Shown here piece by piece: positions 40,749 through 48,647 of a DNA stretch of 48,647 bases (its first letter is position 1; each line of letters opens with the position of its first letter). This DNA comes from Prevotella sp. GTDB taxonomy: Bacteria > Bacteroidota > Bacteroidia > Bacteroidales > Bacteroidaceae. The notes under the pieces were generated by a model. The model did not search any database and was not told the DNA's origin. It saw only the letters and a program-made list of their open reading frames with translations. Made by a program: the position numbers and the translations under genes. The stretch is taken from contig JAFZCU010000237.1 of NCBI GenBank assembly GCA_017556145.1, positions 1-48,647 on the forward strand. Reading direction: 5' to 3'.

Positions 40749-42019
40749 ATAGAGGCGTCATAGCATTGTCACCTCTCGGGGTGTTTGTCATATTGTATTT
40801 AGTCACCAGCATCATTGCTGGTGACTTCTACAAAGTGCCAATTACAGTAGCATTCATGGTCTCATGCATCTACGCTGTTGCCATTTCCCAAGGAAGATCC
40901 CTCAAAGAGCGTATCGAGATCTTCAGTCGCGGAGCAGCATCCAATCAGATGATGCTCATGATCTGGATCTTCCTTCTGGCAGGCGCTTTTGCCAATTCTG
41001 CCAAAATGATGGGCAGTATCGATGCCACGGTCAACCTGACACTCCATCTTCTACCATCCCAGATGTTGCTGGCAGGCCTCTTCCTGGCAGCCTGCTTCAT
41101 TTCCATCTCCATTGGCACGAGTGTTGGCACTATTGTGGCATTGACGCCTATAGCCGTTGGCGTAGCCCAGCAAACCGGAACCGATGTAGCCTTGATGACT
41201 GCCGTTATTGTGGGCGGATCATTCTTTGGCGACAACCTCTCGTTTATCTCGGACACCACCATCGTAGCTACTTCTACTCAAGGCTGCAAACTATATGACA
41301 AATTCCGGGTGAACTCCTTTATCGTCATTCCTGCTGCCTTGATCATCCTGATCGTATATTATATCATGGGGGACAACACACATGCTGCACAACAGACGAA
41401 CACTGTAGAATGGGTCAAGGTCATCCCCTACCTGGTTGTGCTGGTGACAGCTATCTTCGGAATGAATGTCATGGCCGTATTGACACTCGGCGTTCTTCTG
41501 ACAGGCTGTATTGGTATCATGACAAGCAGTTTCGATATCTACGGATGGATGAAAGCCATGGGCGACGGGATGGTCGGCATGGGCGAACTCATCATCATCA
41601 CCATGATGGCTGGCGGTATGCTGGAGCTAATCAAACAGCAAGGGGGCATCGACTTCATCATCCAACGAATGGTGAAACATATCCATAACAAACGTGGTGC
41701 GGAGTTATGCATCGGAGCCTTAGTTGGATTCGTCGACATCTGTACAGCCAATAATACAGTGGCCATCATTACTGTTGGCGGTATTGCCAAGCAAATAGGC
41801 GACCGCTATGGCGTAGACAACAAGAAAGCAGCCTCTATCCTCGATACCTGTTCGTGCTTCGTACAAGGTTTAATTCCCTATGGTGCACAGTTACTGATAG
41901 CAGCCGGGCTGGCAGCTATCAGCCCTGTCAGCATTATTCCCTATCTCTACTATCCCTTCGCCATTGGGGTCGCAGCACTCCTCTCTATCCTATTCCGATA
42001 TCCAAGACGATACTCATAA
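40742..42019 (+). CDS. NhaC-family Na+/H+ antiporter-like transporter
   Basis: A 425-residue inner-membrane protein with about 11 helices; ISIGTSVGTIVALTPIAVGVA and GGSFFGDNLSFISDTTIVAT (about 158-177) are NhaC-family hallmarks, including the FGDNLSxISDTT motif. The start is GTG at 40742 within simple-repeat DNA; no upstream alternative exists and the next ATG falls inside a helix. Located right behind uxaA and apparently in its transcript, so it may move a sugar acid or balance ions during uptake; its family usually exchanges Na+ and H+, so the substrate is uncertain. Confidence 0.85.
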   Translation: MKNRGVIALSPLGVFVILYLVTSIIAGDFYKVPITVAFMVSCIYAVAISQGRSLKERIEIFSRGAASNQMMLMIWIFLLAGAFANSAKMMGSIDATVNLTLHLLPSQMLLAGLFLAACFISISIGTSVGTIVALTPIAVGVAQQTGTDVALMTAVIVGGSFFGDNLSFISDTTIVATSTQGCKLYDKFRVNSFIVIPAALIILIVYYIMGDNTHAAQQTNTVEWVKVIPYLVVLVTAIFGMNVMAVLTLGVLLTGCIGIMTSSFDIYGWMKAMGDGMVGMGELIIITMMAGGMLELIKQQGGIDFIIQRMVKHIHNKRGAELCIGALVGFVDICTANNTVAIITVGGIAKQIGDRYGVDNKKAASILDTCSCFVQGLIPYGAQLLIAAGLAAISPVSIIPYLYYPFAIGVAALLSILFRYPRRYS

Positions 42020-42030
42020 TATATAATAAG

Positions 42031-42855
42031 GTGAATATTATCCAACGAAATTTCTTCCGACTCATCCGCTGTGGTGAATTCAAGAAACAGGAACAAATAG
42101 AACCCATGTCCATCAGCAAATGGAACAAGGTTTACCAAATGGCAATGATGCATCAGGTCATACCATCCGTCTATGCAGGCATCCAACAATGCAAAGACCA
42201 ATTTTTCCTACACCTGTCTGAAAAGCAGATGAAGGAATGGGAAAAGGCCGACATAGAATCCAGACAGACGAATAAGCAAGAGGAAGAAAACGAACTATTA
42301 CGTGCCGATCACCTGACGAACCCCCTATTAAACAAGAAACTGCAAGCCATTCTTGATGACGAGCAGTCGGATATTGCCACACGACAACTTCTGCTGATTA
42401 TTATCCACATCACCCGACATATCCTGAACGAAGGCGTGCCTATCTACAATCTCGTGCAACTTGGTAAATATCTCACGGCAGAAGGATATCGCGTGGATTT
42501 CCTTACTTTGAACCAATGGCTGAAAAAACTGGGGTTCACCCCGATGGCACAGCTCGAAGGCGCACTGCTCATCCAGATGTTCGGGTTCAGCAAGGAGGAG
42601 ATACCTTTTCTGGTAGAGGAGCCCGACAAGCGGGTAGAACGAGTGGCACAAGAGCTGACAGAATTTACAAACACACGAGCTGAAGAATTCTATTTCTCGC
42701 AAGATTCTGACAGTGTATTTGTACATACCAGCAACAGCAGTGCGATACTGGGGCACATCCGGCGCTCAGCACATTATTTCCGCTACCTGCCGTCAGAAAC
42801 ACTGACGAACTTCTTCGCTTCGTTTGCCCATTCTCTCTCACACATTGAGGAATAG
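42031..42855 (+). CDS. Unrecognised protein, possibly a degenerate nucleotidyltransferase-like protein
   Basis: A 274-residue helical protein starting at GTG 42031 (NIIQRNFFRLIRCGEF), 11 bases after the transporter stop; an ATG at 42106 is an alternative start. The opening FFRLIRCGEF...WNKVYQMAMMHQVIPSVYAGI and ...QWLKKLGFTPMAQLEGALLIQMFGFSKEEIPF resemble Bacteroidota nucleotidyltransferase-family proteins of the NTP_transf_5 kind, but I see no GSx-D-x-D catalytic site in between. Could be a decayed or structural relative. Probably transcribed with uxaA and the transporter. Confidence 0.5.
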   Translation: MNIIQRNFFRLIRCGEFKKQEQIEPMSISKWNKVYQMAMMHQVIPSVYAGIQQCKDQFFLHLSEKQMKEWEKADIESRQTNKQEEENELLRADHLTNPLLNKKLQAILDDEQSDIATRQLLLIIIHITRHILNEGVPIYNLVQLGKYLTAEGYRVDFLTLNQWLKKLGFTPMAQLEGALLIQMFGFSKEEIPFLVEEPDKRVERVAQELTEFTNTRAEEFYFSQDSDSVFVHTSNSSAILGHIRRSAHYFRYLPSETLTNFFASFAHSLSHIEE

Positions 42856-42868
42856 CGCGATCTAATAC

Positions 42869-43729
42869 CTAAGGAATCAGTATCGTTGCCTCGTGTTCTG
42901 CAGCAACAGCGGCCTCTTCAGCTGCTTTGATAGAATCTTGCTCTGCCTTTATCTGTGCCGCACGCACCATCTCCTCCTCCAGACGATCGTACTCACTCTT
43001 AGCCTCATCGTAATAATAGCCCTGTTCGTGGTCTTCCATATATTTCTTATAGGACTCCATCGAGTTGCCCATCTTTGCAGTCTCAAAGTCCAGGGAATCA
43101 ATCATCAAACGAGCCTCACGAACATGGACATTATCGGAGTTTCTGTCGATGAACAATTGGAGAGCCGACTTCGACTTACTGATACGGGCATTTTCCCAGT
43201 CACGGTCGATTTTCATCAATGTCTGCAGATGTACCTTGATGGAATCACGATGGGCGACAGGAGCTTCAATGTACATGTCAAGGAAATTCTGAAGTACGGC
43301 GGGCTCTGTACTCATCATGGCATTTTCATACGCCCGCAACTCATTCTCCATCTGCGTCTTTTGCGCATAGTAGATGCCAAGGAACACGATGATCAGTGCC
43401 AATACGAGACCTACAATCAGGGCCGACCAAAAAGCCTTGCGACTTTTTTTCTTTGGAGGTTCTTGCGTCGTGTCAGCTGAGATGGTCGGAATACTCGGAA
43501 TTATCTGAGAGTTCGGATTATTCAGATTATCAGGGAGCGCGGTCTCCGGTTCCGCTGCTGCAGCGTTGATCGAGCAATGACAGTTCGGACACTCATGATC
43601 ATCCTTGAAGATGTATTCTCCACAATCGGGGCAACGGGTCACCTTGCCTGCGATATCTACGCCACACGATGGGCAAGTTCTTGCGCGGTCGCTTACCTGA
43701 TGACCGCATTCTGGACACTTGATTATCAT
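42869..43729 (-). CDS. Zinc-ribbon membrane protein
   Basis: A 286-residue protein with two tandem zinc ribbons at the N-terminus (CPECGHQVSDRARTCPSCG, 4-22; CPDCGEYIFKDDHECPNCH, 33-51), a Pro/Thr-rich linker, one membrane helix (about 101-122, FWSALIVGLVLALIIVFLGIYYA), then an extracytoplasmic helical domain with TPR-like spacing (about 130-260) and an Ala/Glu-rich end. The basic PPKKKSRK before the helix places the ribbons inside. No known partner; a sensor or scaffold is possible. It is followed upstream by the GH25 gene, with a 50-base gap. Confidence 0.8.
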   Translation of the reverse strand: MIIKCPECGHQVSDRARTCPSCGVDIAGKVTRCPDCGEYIFKDDHECPNCHCSINAAAAEPETALPDNLNNPNSQIIPSIPTISADTTQEPPKKKSRKAFWSALIVGLVLALIIVFLGIYYAQKTQMENELRAYENAMMSTEPAVLQNFLDMYIEAPVAHRDSIKVHLQTLMKIDRDWENARISKSKSALQLFIDRNSDNVHVREARLMIDSLDFETAKMGNSMESYKKYMEDHEQGYYYDEAKSEYDRLEEEMVRAAQIKAEQDSIKAAEEAAVAAEHEATILIP

Positions 43730-43779
43730 CTTGTTTCTTCTTTTTATATTCTAGGACATTTGTCCATTTGACTTCCTAT

Positions 43780-44634
43780 TTAATGTCTAAACCGGATTTC
43801 CCTAAGTCCATGACGCCCGAGGAAACGCGACTTATCCACATAACCATTGATACCGACGATACGCCCCTTACCTGTATATTGCCACATGGTGATGTCACGC
43901 TCATCAGCCAATACGGGTTCCTCTTCCAGATATAAGGCAATCATCAACTGGTAGTCATCGAGCTTCCCAACGAGATGCCAGTTATAGAAATTGCGGAACG
44001 TATATACCAACGGCTTCTGATGATATGCCACCTCTACCATATGGAGGAAAGTCAGCAGCGAGTCGCAGAACTGGTCAACCTGTAAACCACCAAGTGTTTC
44101 AACGTCAATCATCGGTATCAAGTCCTGTTCACCAGGCAGACATTGTGCCGTAAAGTTCTCCAACTGCTTCTGCAAAGGGGTTTTCGGACGGAAGAAATGA
44201 TAGGATCCCACCTTCAGCCCATAGCGATGTGCCAAGTTGATATTGCGCTCAAACTTCGGATCGATACGGTCACCACCCTCCGTCGCTTTCAGATAGACAT
44301 AAGCCATCTTTGTATTCTCCCCGACCGTCTCCCAGAACACATCACCCTGATAACGGCTCAGATCAATGCCATGCACATGGTCACAGGTATCCTCGCACTG
44401 AAGATAGGGATCATAATCGGGATCGTTAAGACGCGGATCTGGTGTAGGTTTCACCGTAGCACGAACCACTTTTGTTTTGGCCTTAGCTTTCGCTTTCGAC
44501 TTTTTCTTCACGACCTTCGATGATTTCACGCGGGTGCTGCGCTGCTGTTTCTTAGGTTTGGCCCCCAACATGTCGCCCGCTGACATCACGGCAATCAATA
44601 ATAAAATAATGTATAGTGTATATCTCTTTTTCAT
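43780..44634 (-). CDS. GH25 lysozyme-type muramidase
   Basis: A 284-residue secreted protein: signal peptide (about 1-24), a very basic Lys/Arg/Ser linker (about 26-65, VKKKSKAKAKAKTK), then the GH25 TIM-barrel (from about 88). The catalytic Asp of HGIDLSRYQGD and the D-x-E of LIPMIDVETLG (about 168-178) are present; MWQYTGKGRIVGINGYVDKSRF is the usual end. It hydrolyses the beta-1,4 bond of peptidoglycan. The basic linker may hold it near the cell envelope. A TAATTTTG box lies 20 bases upstream. Confidence 0.92.
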   Translation of the reverse strand: MKKRYTLYIILLLIAVMSAGDMLGAKPKKQQRSTRVKSSKVVKKKSKAKAKAKTKVVRATVKPTPDPRLNDPDYDPYLQCEDTCDHVHGIDLSRYQGDVFWETVGENTKMAYVYLKATEGGDRIDPKFERNINLAHRYGLKVGSYHFFRPKTPLQKQLENFTAQCLPGEQDLIPMIDVETLGGLQVDQFCDSLLTFLHMVEVAYHQKPLVYTFRNFYNWHLVGKLDDYQLMIALYLEEEPVLADERDITMWQYTGKGRIVGINGYVDKSRFLGRHGLREIRFRH

Positions 44635-44653
44635 TGTTTCTGATTTTTAGCCA

Positions 44654-44661
44654 CAAAATTA
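44654..44661 (-). promoter_or_regulatory. -7 box of the GH25 gene
   Basis: Minus-strand TAATTTTG is consensus; a TTG -33 lies only 17 bases away, so spacing is not ideal. It is divergent from the clostripain promoter. Confidence 0.5.
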
Positions 44662-44785
44662 CACATTTTTTCTGAAAACAAGAAAGTCTCCGCAAAAAAA
44701 ATAAATAATCCCCCTTTCAATCGTGCGCCATATCAATTCCATACTCTCCTATCAACAATAAGCCAAGAAAAAATAATGATGATTA

Positions 44786-44817
44786 TTTGGTTTTCTCCTT
44801 GCTTATTCGTACCTTTG
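44786..44817 (+). promoter_or_regulatory. Promoter of the clostripain-like gene
   Basis: TTTG (44786-44789), 20 bases, TACCTTTG (44810-44817); the ATG follows at 44835. Confidence 0.78.
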
Positions 44818-44834
44818 CAGCAAAATTAGAAGTA

Positions 44835-46043
44835 ATGAAAAGGATACTTATATTATTATTGTCCCTGATGACACTCGCAGCATGCCACAAGGATAAAGAG
44901 AAAGACGAGCCCATCGCCGAACGGACGGTGCTCATCTATATGGCAGCGCAGAACAACCTGACTTACTGGCCTTATTCAGGTTATCGTTATGCCGAAGGCG
45001 ACCTGAAGGAAATTCAACAGGGCATCAAGAACATCGGCAACAACCACCTTGTCGTTTATGTGGACAAGGCCAAGGATCCCGTGGCCAGTCACGACGACCA
45101 CAAGCCCTATCTGCTCCATTACCGCAAGGGAGAGCTCAGAGACTCCATCCCCATGGATTCGACAATGATGGCATGCGATCCCGCTACGCTGAAGGCTGTG
45201 GCCCAAAAAGCCTTTACCGACTATCCAGCCAACGACTATGGTCTTGTGCTCTGGGGCCATGCAACAGGATGGCTCTTTAGAAACGACACCATCGCCAGTT
45301 ATTCCACCCGGAAGAGAGCCTACGGTGGTACGAACCTGAACGAGTCGAACAGAGGTAGCGGCGACTTGTGGATGAATATCCCGACACTGGCAAAGGTACT
45401 GAAGACCCTGCCCCATCTGAAGTTCATCTTCGCTGACTGTTGCAATATGATGTGTGCTGAATGCGCCTACGAGTTTAAGGATGTAACCGATTATTATATC
45501 GGCTCCGCAGCCGAAATCCCTGGCGAGGGCGCCTATTACACAACGATTGTTCCAGCAATGATGGAAAAAGAGACATTCGCTACTTCAATTGTCGACATAT
45601 ATGCTGCAAAGTACAACAATCGCGTACCCCTTGCCGTCGTCAAAAGCAGCGAGATGTCCTCTTTGGCCGCTGCCACAAGGACCATCTTGCAATCAATGGA
45701 CTTGCCAGTCTATTTTATGAGTTCAGAACTAAAGGAAAAGAGTCTTATTTACTATTTGGACTACAATTTATACGATATCAATCACTTTATCAAGACATAC
45801 GCTACAGAGGCAGAATACAACAGTTGGAAGCAAGCTTTCGACAAAGCAGTTATATATAAGGTATTTGCCAAGGAATGGGATACGATGAATCATGTAATAT
45901 TCCGATATATGAATCTAGACGAAACAAATTATGGCGGCATGAGCATGTTTATCCCACAAAGAGAACTGCAAAGCACAGATAATCAGTATATTAAGAAGTT
46001 TGGCTGGTATGATGCTGCCGGCTATGAATCCATCGGCTGGTAA
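44835..46043 (+). CDS. Clostripain-family (C11) cysteine peptidase lipoprotein
   Basis: A 402-residue surface peptidase. Lipoprotein signal MKRILILLLSLMTLAAC (lipobox LAAC, C17). The caspase-like fold has its catalytic His at H142 in LVLWGHATGW and Cys at C202 or C203 in FIFADCCNMMC; RTVLIYMAAQNNL (30-42) is the first strand. C11 enzymes usually cut after Arg or Lys. The C-terminal third ends with YDAAGYESIGW. It has its own promoter and a bidirectional terminator, so it stands alone. Confidence 0.9.
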   Translation: MKRILILLLSLMTLAACHKDKEKDEPIAERTVLIYMAAQNNLTYWPYSGYRYAEGDLKEIQQGIKNIGNNHLVVYVDKAKDPVASHDDHKPYLLHYRKGELRDSIPMDSTMMACDPATLKAVAQKAFTDYPANDYGLVLWGHATGWLFRNDTIASYSTRKRAYGGTNLNESNRGSGDLWMNIPTLAKVLKTLPHLKFIFADCCNMMCAECAYEFKDVTDYYIGSAAEIPGEGAYYTTIVPAMMEKETFATSIVDIYAAKYNNRVPLAVVKSSEMSSLAAATRTILQSMDLPVYFMSSELKEKSLIYYLDYNLYDINHFIKTYATEAEYNSWKQAFDKAVIYKVFAKEWDTMNHVIFRYMNLDETNYGGMSMFIPQRELQSTDNQYIKKFGWYDAAGYESIGW

Positions 46044-46053
46044 GAAATCTAAT

Positions 46054-46087
46054 AAAAGTGGTGAATCAAGGATGAATCACCACTTTT
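46054..46087. terminator. Bidirectional terminator
   Basis: An 11-bp stem (AAAAGTGGTGA/TCACCACTTTT) with T-runs on both sides lies between convergent clostripain-like and gldE-like genes; the gldE-like stop codon is inside the loop. Confidence 0.85.
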
Positions 46088-47373
46088 ATTTTTGAAATAC
46101 GGTGCCCGTCGAGTTCGGTCACCTCGAAAGTGAAGTTCTTATAATCGATATGCTCGTGGAGTTCAGGAAAGTCGCCCTTGATTTCCAGAAGGAGTCCTGC
46201 CAATGAGTCGGCATCGCCCTCGACCTCTTCAAAAGTCTCATCGTCCAAGTCAAGCAGTTTATAAAAATCACTAAGGAGCGTTTTACCCTCAAAGATATAC
46301 GTGTTGGCATTGATGCGTACGAAGGGTTTCTCCTCTTCATCGTACTCATCATTGATTTCTCCAACGATCTCTTCGAGAATATCCTCCATCGTAATCAATC
46401 CGCTGGTACCTCCAAACTCATCAACAACAATGGCAATATGCACCTTATTCTCTTGGAACTCACGCAGCAGATCATCAATCTTCTTAGTCTCCGGCACAAA
46501 ATACGGTGGACGGATGAGCGACTGCCAGCGGAAAGTATCAGGTTTGGAGAGATGAGGCAGCAAATCCTTGATGTAAAGAATGCCTCGGATGTTATCGATG
46601 GAATCCTGATAAACGGGGATACGGGAATAGTTGTTCTCAACGACACACTTGATGACCTCGTGGAATTTGCTCTTGAAGTCGAGGTCGACAATATCCTGAC
46701 GGCTGGTCATCACCTCCTTGGCGGTCTCGTCACCAAATCGTACGATGCCTTCCAGCATATTCTTCTCTTCCTTCAGTTCCTCCTCGTCGGTGAGTTCAAG
46801 TGCCTGTTCCAAATCATCGACACTCAACACGTGGTTTTCCGTCTGTACGACTTTGCCTGCCAAGGCTCCTGAGCGCAGGAGGATGCTGGCCAATGGGCGG
46901 AACAACTTGCGGAGAAAGAAGATACTATCGCAAAATGCACGACACATCTTTAATGCATGCTGTCCGCAATACACCTTCGGCATGATCTCGCCAAAGAGCA
47001 GCAGAAGGAAAGTCAACAAGATGGTAATCACAAGGAACTGTAACCATACAGCAGATCCAAAATCAACCAAACTATTAAAGAAATAGTTACAAAGCATGAT
47101 GATTGTAACATTGATCACGTTGTTGGTTATCAGGATTGTTGCCAATGTACGCTCAGAGTCCTCACGCAGTAGAAGGATGCGCTTATCTTTATCGGAATTG
47201 CTCTCCTCGAGTTCGTTGATATCGTTAGGTGTCAACGAGAAGAAGGCAATTTCAGATCCGGAAGCAAAGCCGGAGAAAAGCAAAAGGATAGCCGCTAAGA
47301 CTATAGCGAAGATGGCTCCCGCAGAGGGAGCCATGATAGTTACTTCATTGAATATTTGTTGAAGATAGTCCAT
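46066..47373 (-). CDS. CNNM/CorC-family transporter-like protein, GldE type
   Basis: A 435-residue protein: a DUF21 membrane domain with four hydrophobic segments (about 17-37, 77-97, 107-128 and a re-entrant one), a CBS pair (about 205-330, MTSRQDIVDLDF and IVVDEFGGTSGLITMEDILEEIVGEI) and the C-terminal CorC/HlyC domain. GldE is a gliding-motility-associated member of this family, conserved also in non-gliding Bacteroidota. A role in Mg2+ or other ion homeostasis is known for relatives. Start taken at ATG 47373 (MDYLQQIF); it lies 9 bases after the ssb stop. Confidence 0.9.
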   Translation of the reverse strand: MDYLQQIFNEVTIMAPSAGAIFAIVLAAILLLFSGFASGSEIAFFSLTPNDINELEESNSDKDKRILLLREDSERTLATILITNNVINVTIIMLCNYFFNSLVDFGSAVWLQFLVITILLTFLLLLFGEIMPKVYCGQHALKMCRAFCDSIFFLRKLFRPLASILLRSGALAGKVVQTENHVLSVDDLEQALELTDEEELKEEKNMLEGIVRFGDETAKEVMTSRQDIVDLDFKSKFHEVIKCVVENNYSRIPVYQDSIDNIRGILYIKDLLPHLSKPDTFRWQSLIRPPYFVPETKKIDDLLREFQENKVHIAIVVDEFGGTSGLITMEDILEEIVGEINDEYDEEEKPFVRINANTYIFEGKTLLSDFYKLLDLDDETFEEVEGDADSLAGLLLEIKGDFPELHEHIDYKNFTFEVTELDGHRISKIKVVIHP

Positions 47374-47382
47374 TTTAAACAA

Positions 47383-47805
47383 TTAAAACGGCAATTCCTC
47401 ACGAGGAGCCTCAGATACTATGTCCTGAGGCTGCGCAGGGGATTCCTCCTGTTGCGGAGCCGATATTGGCGTGGTGGCTTTCGGAGTCAGCATTTCCATA
47501 TTGTCAGCCCATATCTCTGTCATAAAACGGCGTTGGCCTTGTTTGTCATCATAGGTGGTATAACGAATGCGACCCTCAATATAGAGTTTGTCGCCTTTAT
47601 GCACATACTTCTCTACGATCTCGGCCAGTTTTCTCCAGAGAATTACATTGTGCCAGTCTGTATGATCCGGCACCTGAGTACCATTCTGAAGCGTGTAACC
47701 ACGCTCAGTAGTGGCCAGACGAAGGCGTGCCACAGCAACACCTTGTTCAACGTAACGTACTTCAGGATCCTGTCCTACGTTTCCAATCAACATTACTTTA
47801 TTCAT
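47383..47805 (-). CDS. ssb: Single-stranded DNA-binding protein
   Basis: A 140-residue SSB with an OB fold (MNKVMLIGNVGQDPEVRYVEQG at the start; WHNVILWRKLAEIVEKYVHKGDKLYIEGRIRY, about 51-82) and a disordered Pro/Gln/Ser tail ending EELPF, the acidic tip that recruits partner proteins. It coats ssDNA in replication and repair. Directly upstream of the gldE-like gene, the usual order in this phylum; the mutY gene that often precedes ssb is absent, replaced by a gene of unknown function. Confidence 0.95.
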   Translation of the reverse strand: MNKVMLIGNVGQDPEVRYVEQGVAVARLRLATTERGYTLQNGTQVPDHTDWHNVILWRKLAEIVEKYVHKGDKLYIEGRIRYTTYDDKQGQRRFMTEIWADNMEMLTPKATTPISAPQQEESPAQPQDIVSEAPREELPF

Positions 47806-47835
47806 AATAATAGTTTTAAAAGGTTTATAAATATA

Positions 47836-48381
47836 CTATTTGGCCATACCCAAATAGCGGAACTTGAAATTCTTACCTTTTGCAGAGGGGAACTGACTGC
47901 GCTCATCCACACGTTCACGCAGATAGTCTACAATGCGGTTATAGCAGTCGATACCGGAATTAGCCTTGACATGAGCCACAAACTGAGTGTCGCGATACTG
48001 ATACTTACCCGTTCCAGGCACCAGCAATACACGCTTGAAGTCAATCATGCCCTCATACCATCCAGGCTTCACCTCATTCAAACGGACGATAACAGGAGCG
48101 GCAGGTTTTGTAGTACCCATCATGGCAGCAGTATTGTGTACGGCTTTCTTATCTTTGAAATCTTGCATGTTATCGGCTTCGGTCTTGATAATAATGAAAT
48201 ATACACGAGGACGGACTTTATATCGTTTGGGATAAAAAACATCACTGGCTGCATATTCACGGATATCAGCTTCCAGAACGGGATTCATACCCACTTCCTC
48301 TATTTCGCTTAAAAAGGCAATTGCCTCATCGACAGTGTGTACGAGCGTTTCACGGTCGAAATATCTTAAATATAAATTCAT
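47836..48381 (-). CDS. Conserved protein of unknown function
   Basis: A 181-residue soluble protein (MNLYLRYFDRETLVHTVDEAIAFLSEI...), alternating charged and hydrophobic strands, with VYFIIIKTEADNMQDF and GWYEGMIDFKRVLLVPGTGKYQYRDTQFVAH segments. No signal peptide or catalytic motif. I do not recognise a family. The start at 48381 avoids reading through a tRNA gene. It precedes ssb by 30 bases on the same strand. Confidence 0.65.
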   Translation of the reverse strand: MNLYLRYFDRETLVHTVDEAIAFLSEIEEVGMNPVLEADIREYAASDVFYPKRYKVRPRVYFIIIKTEADNMQDFKDKKAVHNTAAMMGTTKPAAPVIVRLNEVKPGWYEGMIDFKRVLLVPGTGKYQYRDTQFVAHVKANSGIDCYNRIVDYLRERVDERSQFPSAKGKNFKFRYLGMAK

Positions 48382-48415
48382 GTAAGAACGATTCGTTGTT
48401 TTCCTAATAAAAAAG

Positions 48416-48488
48416 AGCGGAAAACGGGACTCGGACCCGCGACCCCAACCTTGGCAAGGTTGTGCTCTACCAACTGAGCTATTTCCGC
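48416..48488 (-). tRNA. tRNA-Gly (GCC)
   Basis: On the minus strand the 73-base sequence has the acceptor GCGGAAA/TTTCCGC, D arm AGCTCAGTTGGTAGAGC, anticodon loop TTGCCAA (anticodon GCC) and a T arm in which the usual TTCGA reads TCCGA. No CCA is encoded. Confidence 0.95.
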
Positions 48489-48500
48489 AATAAAAAGATG

Positions 48501-48584
48501 TGAAGAGGAGGAGACTCGAACTCCCACGTCGCAATTGACACTACCCCCTCAAAGTAGCGCGTCTACCAATTCCGCCACCTCTCC
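48501..48584 (-). tRNA. tRNA-Leu (GAG)
   Basis: The 84-base class II tRNA has the acceptor GGAGAGG/CCTCTTC (one G-T pair), D arm GGCGGAATTGGTAGACGC, anticodon loop TTGAGGG (GAG), a long variable arm and T loop TTCGAGT. No CCA is encoded. It lies 12 bases upstream of tRNA-Gly. Confidence 0.93.
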
Positions 48585-48607
48585 AACATACGTTGAATAA
48601 AAAAGAG

Positions 48608-48647
48608 TGCCCAGAACAGGACTCGAACCTGCACGCCTTGCGGCACA
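48608..48647 (-). tRNA. Partial class II tRNA, probably tRNA-Leu
   Basis: The 3' part of a tRNA: end of a long variable arm (TGCCGCAAGGCG), T arm GCAGG-TTCGAGT-CCTGT, acceptor 3' strand TCTGGGC with discriminator A. The long variable arm and the implied GCCCAGA acceptor suit Leu; the anticodon is outside the window. Confidence 0.75.

Overview
The window is chromosomal DNA from a member of the Bacteroidota, most likely Prevotella-like. The evidence is a run of promoters with the Bacteroidota -7 box TAnnTTTG and a -33 TTTG or TTG about 20 bases upstream, plus typical family content: DUF4494, a GldE-type CNNM protein, a smalltalk-amidase module, a COG2509 flavoprotein and DUF5112/DUF5113-like sensor architecture.

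Bases 1-5065 are an accessory segment. Two type II toxin-antitoxin operons from different toxin families (565-1127 and 2526-3028, both minus) are each driven by the same 59-base promoter sequence. Between them lies a lysis-type module: a small basic protein, a Gly/Asp-rich tail, a smalltalk protein and a T7-lysozyme-like amidase. A hairpin-rich dispersed repeat occurs as two long copies (241-521, 4327-4593) and one terminal module (2478-2519). The long copies lie just upstream of minus-strand genes and keep stem pairing by compensatory changes. manA, with an odd tandem-repeat loop, sits inside this segment. Three decaying copies of a 74-base promoter unit precede ruvC.

Bases 5066-18432 are mostly housekeeping: ruvC and a ModF-like double ABC protein; minus-strand crp-like, lepA, yebC, pheT, a cytidylate-kinase-like gene, a COG2509 flavoprotein, a YggS PLP protein, DUF4494 and a membrane pseudokinase. 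Several carry in-frame simple repeats (RuvC tail, ABC linker, PheT, COG2509), and related simple repeats sit between genes.

Bases 18590-31543 hold an aminotransferase overlapping a LolC/E-like permease, two tandem acyl-CoA-synthetase-like genes behind a palindromic operator candidate, two tandem deoxynucleoside kinases, a membrane protein, glycogen branching enzyme, YhcH, a secreted MORN-repeat protein and kdsB.

Bases 31546-36064 hold a minus-strand signalling operon: a very large sensor with an intact ATPase module, a second transmembrane sensor unit and a second, degenerate kinase module, followed by a response regulator and a half-length AbgT-like membrane protein.

Bases 36119-42855 are a hexuronate-catabolism locus: KDPG aldolase and KDG kinase on the minus strand, diverging from a LacI-family regulator, altronate dehydratase, an NhaC-family transporter and an unrecognised gene. 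A LacI-type palindrome lies between the divergent promoters.

Bases 42869-48647 hold a zinc-ribbon membrane protein, a GH25 lysozyme, a clostripain-like lipoprotein, GldE-like CNNM protein, SSB, a conserved protein of unknown function and a minus-strand tRNA cluster (Gly-GCC, Leu-GAG and a cut-off long-variable-arm tRNA).
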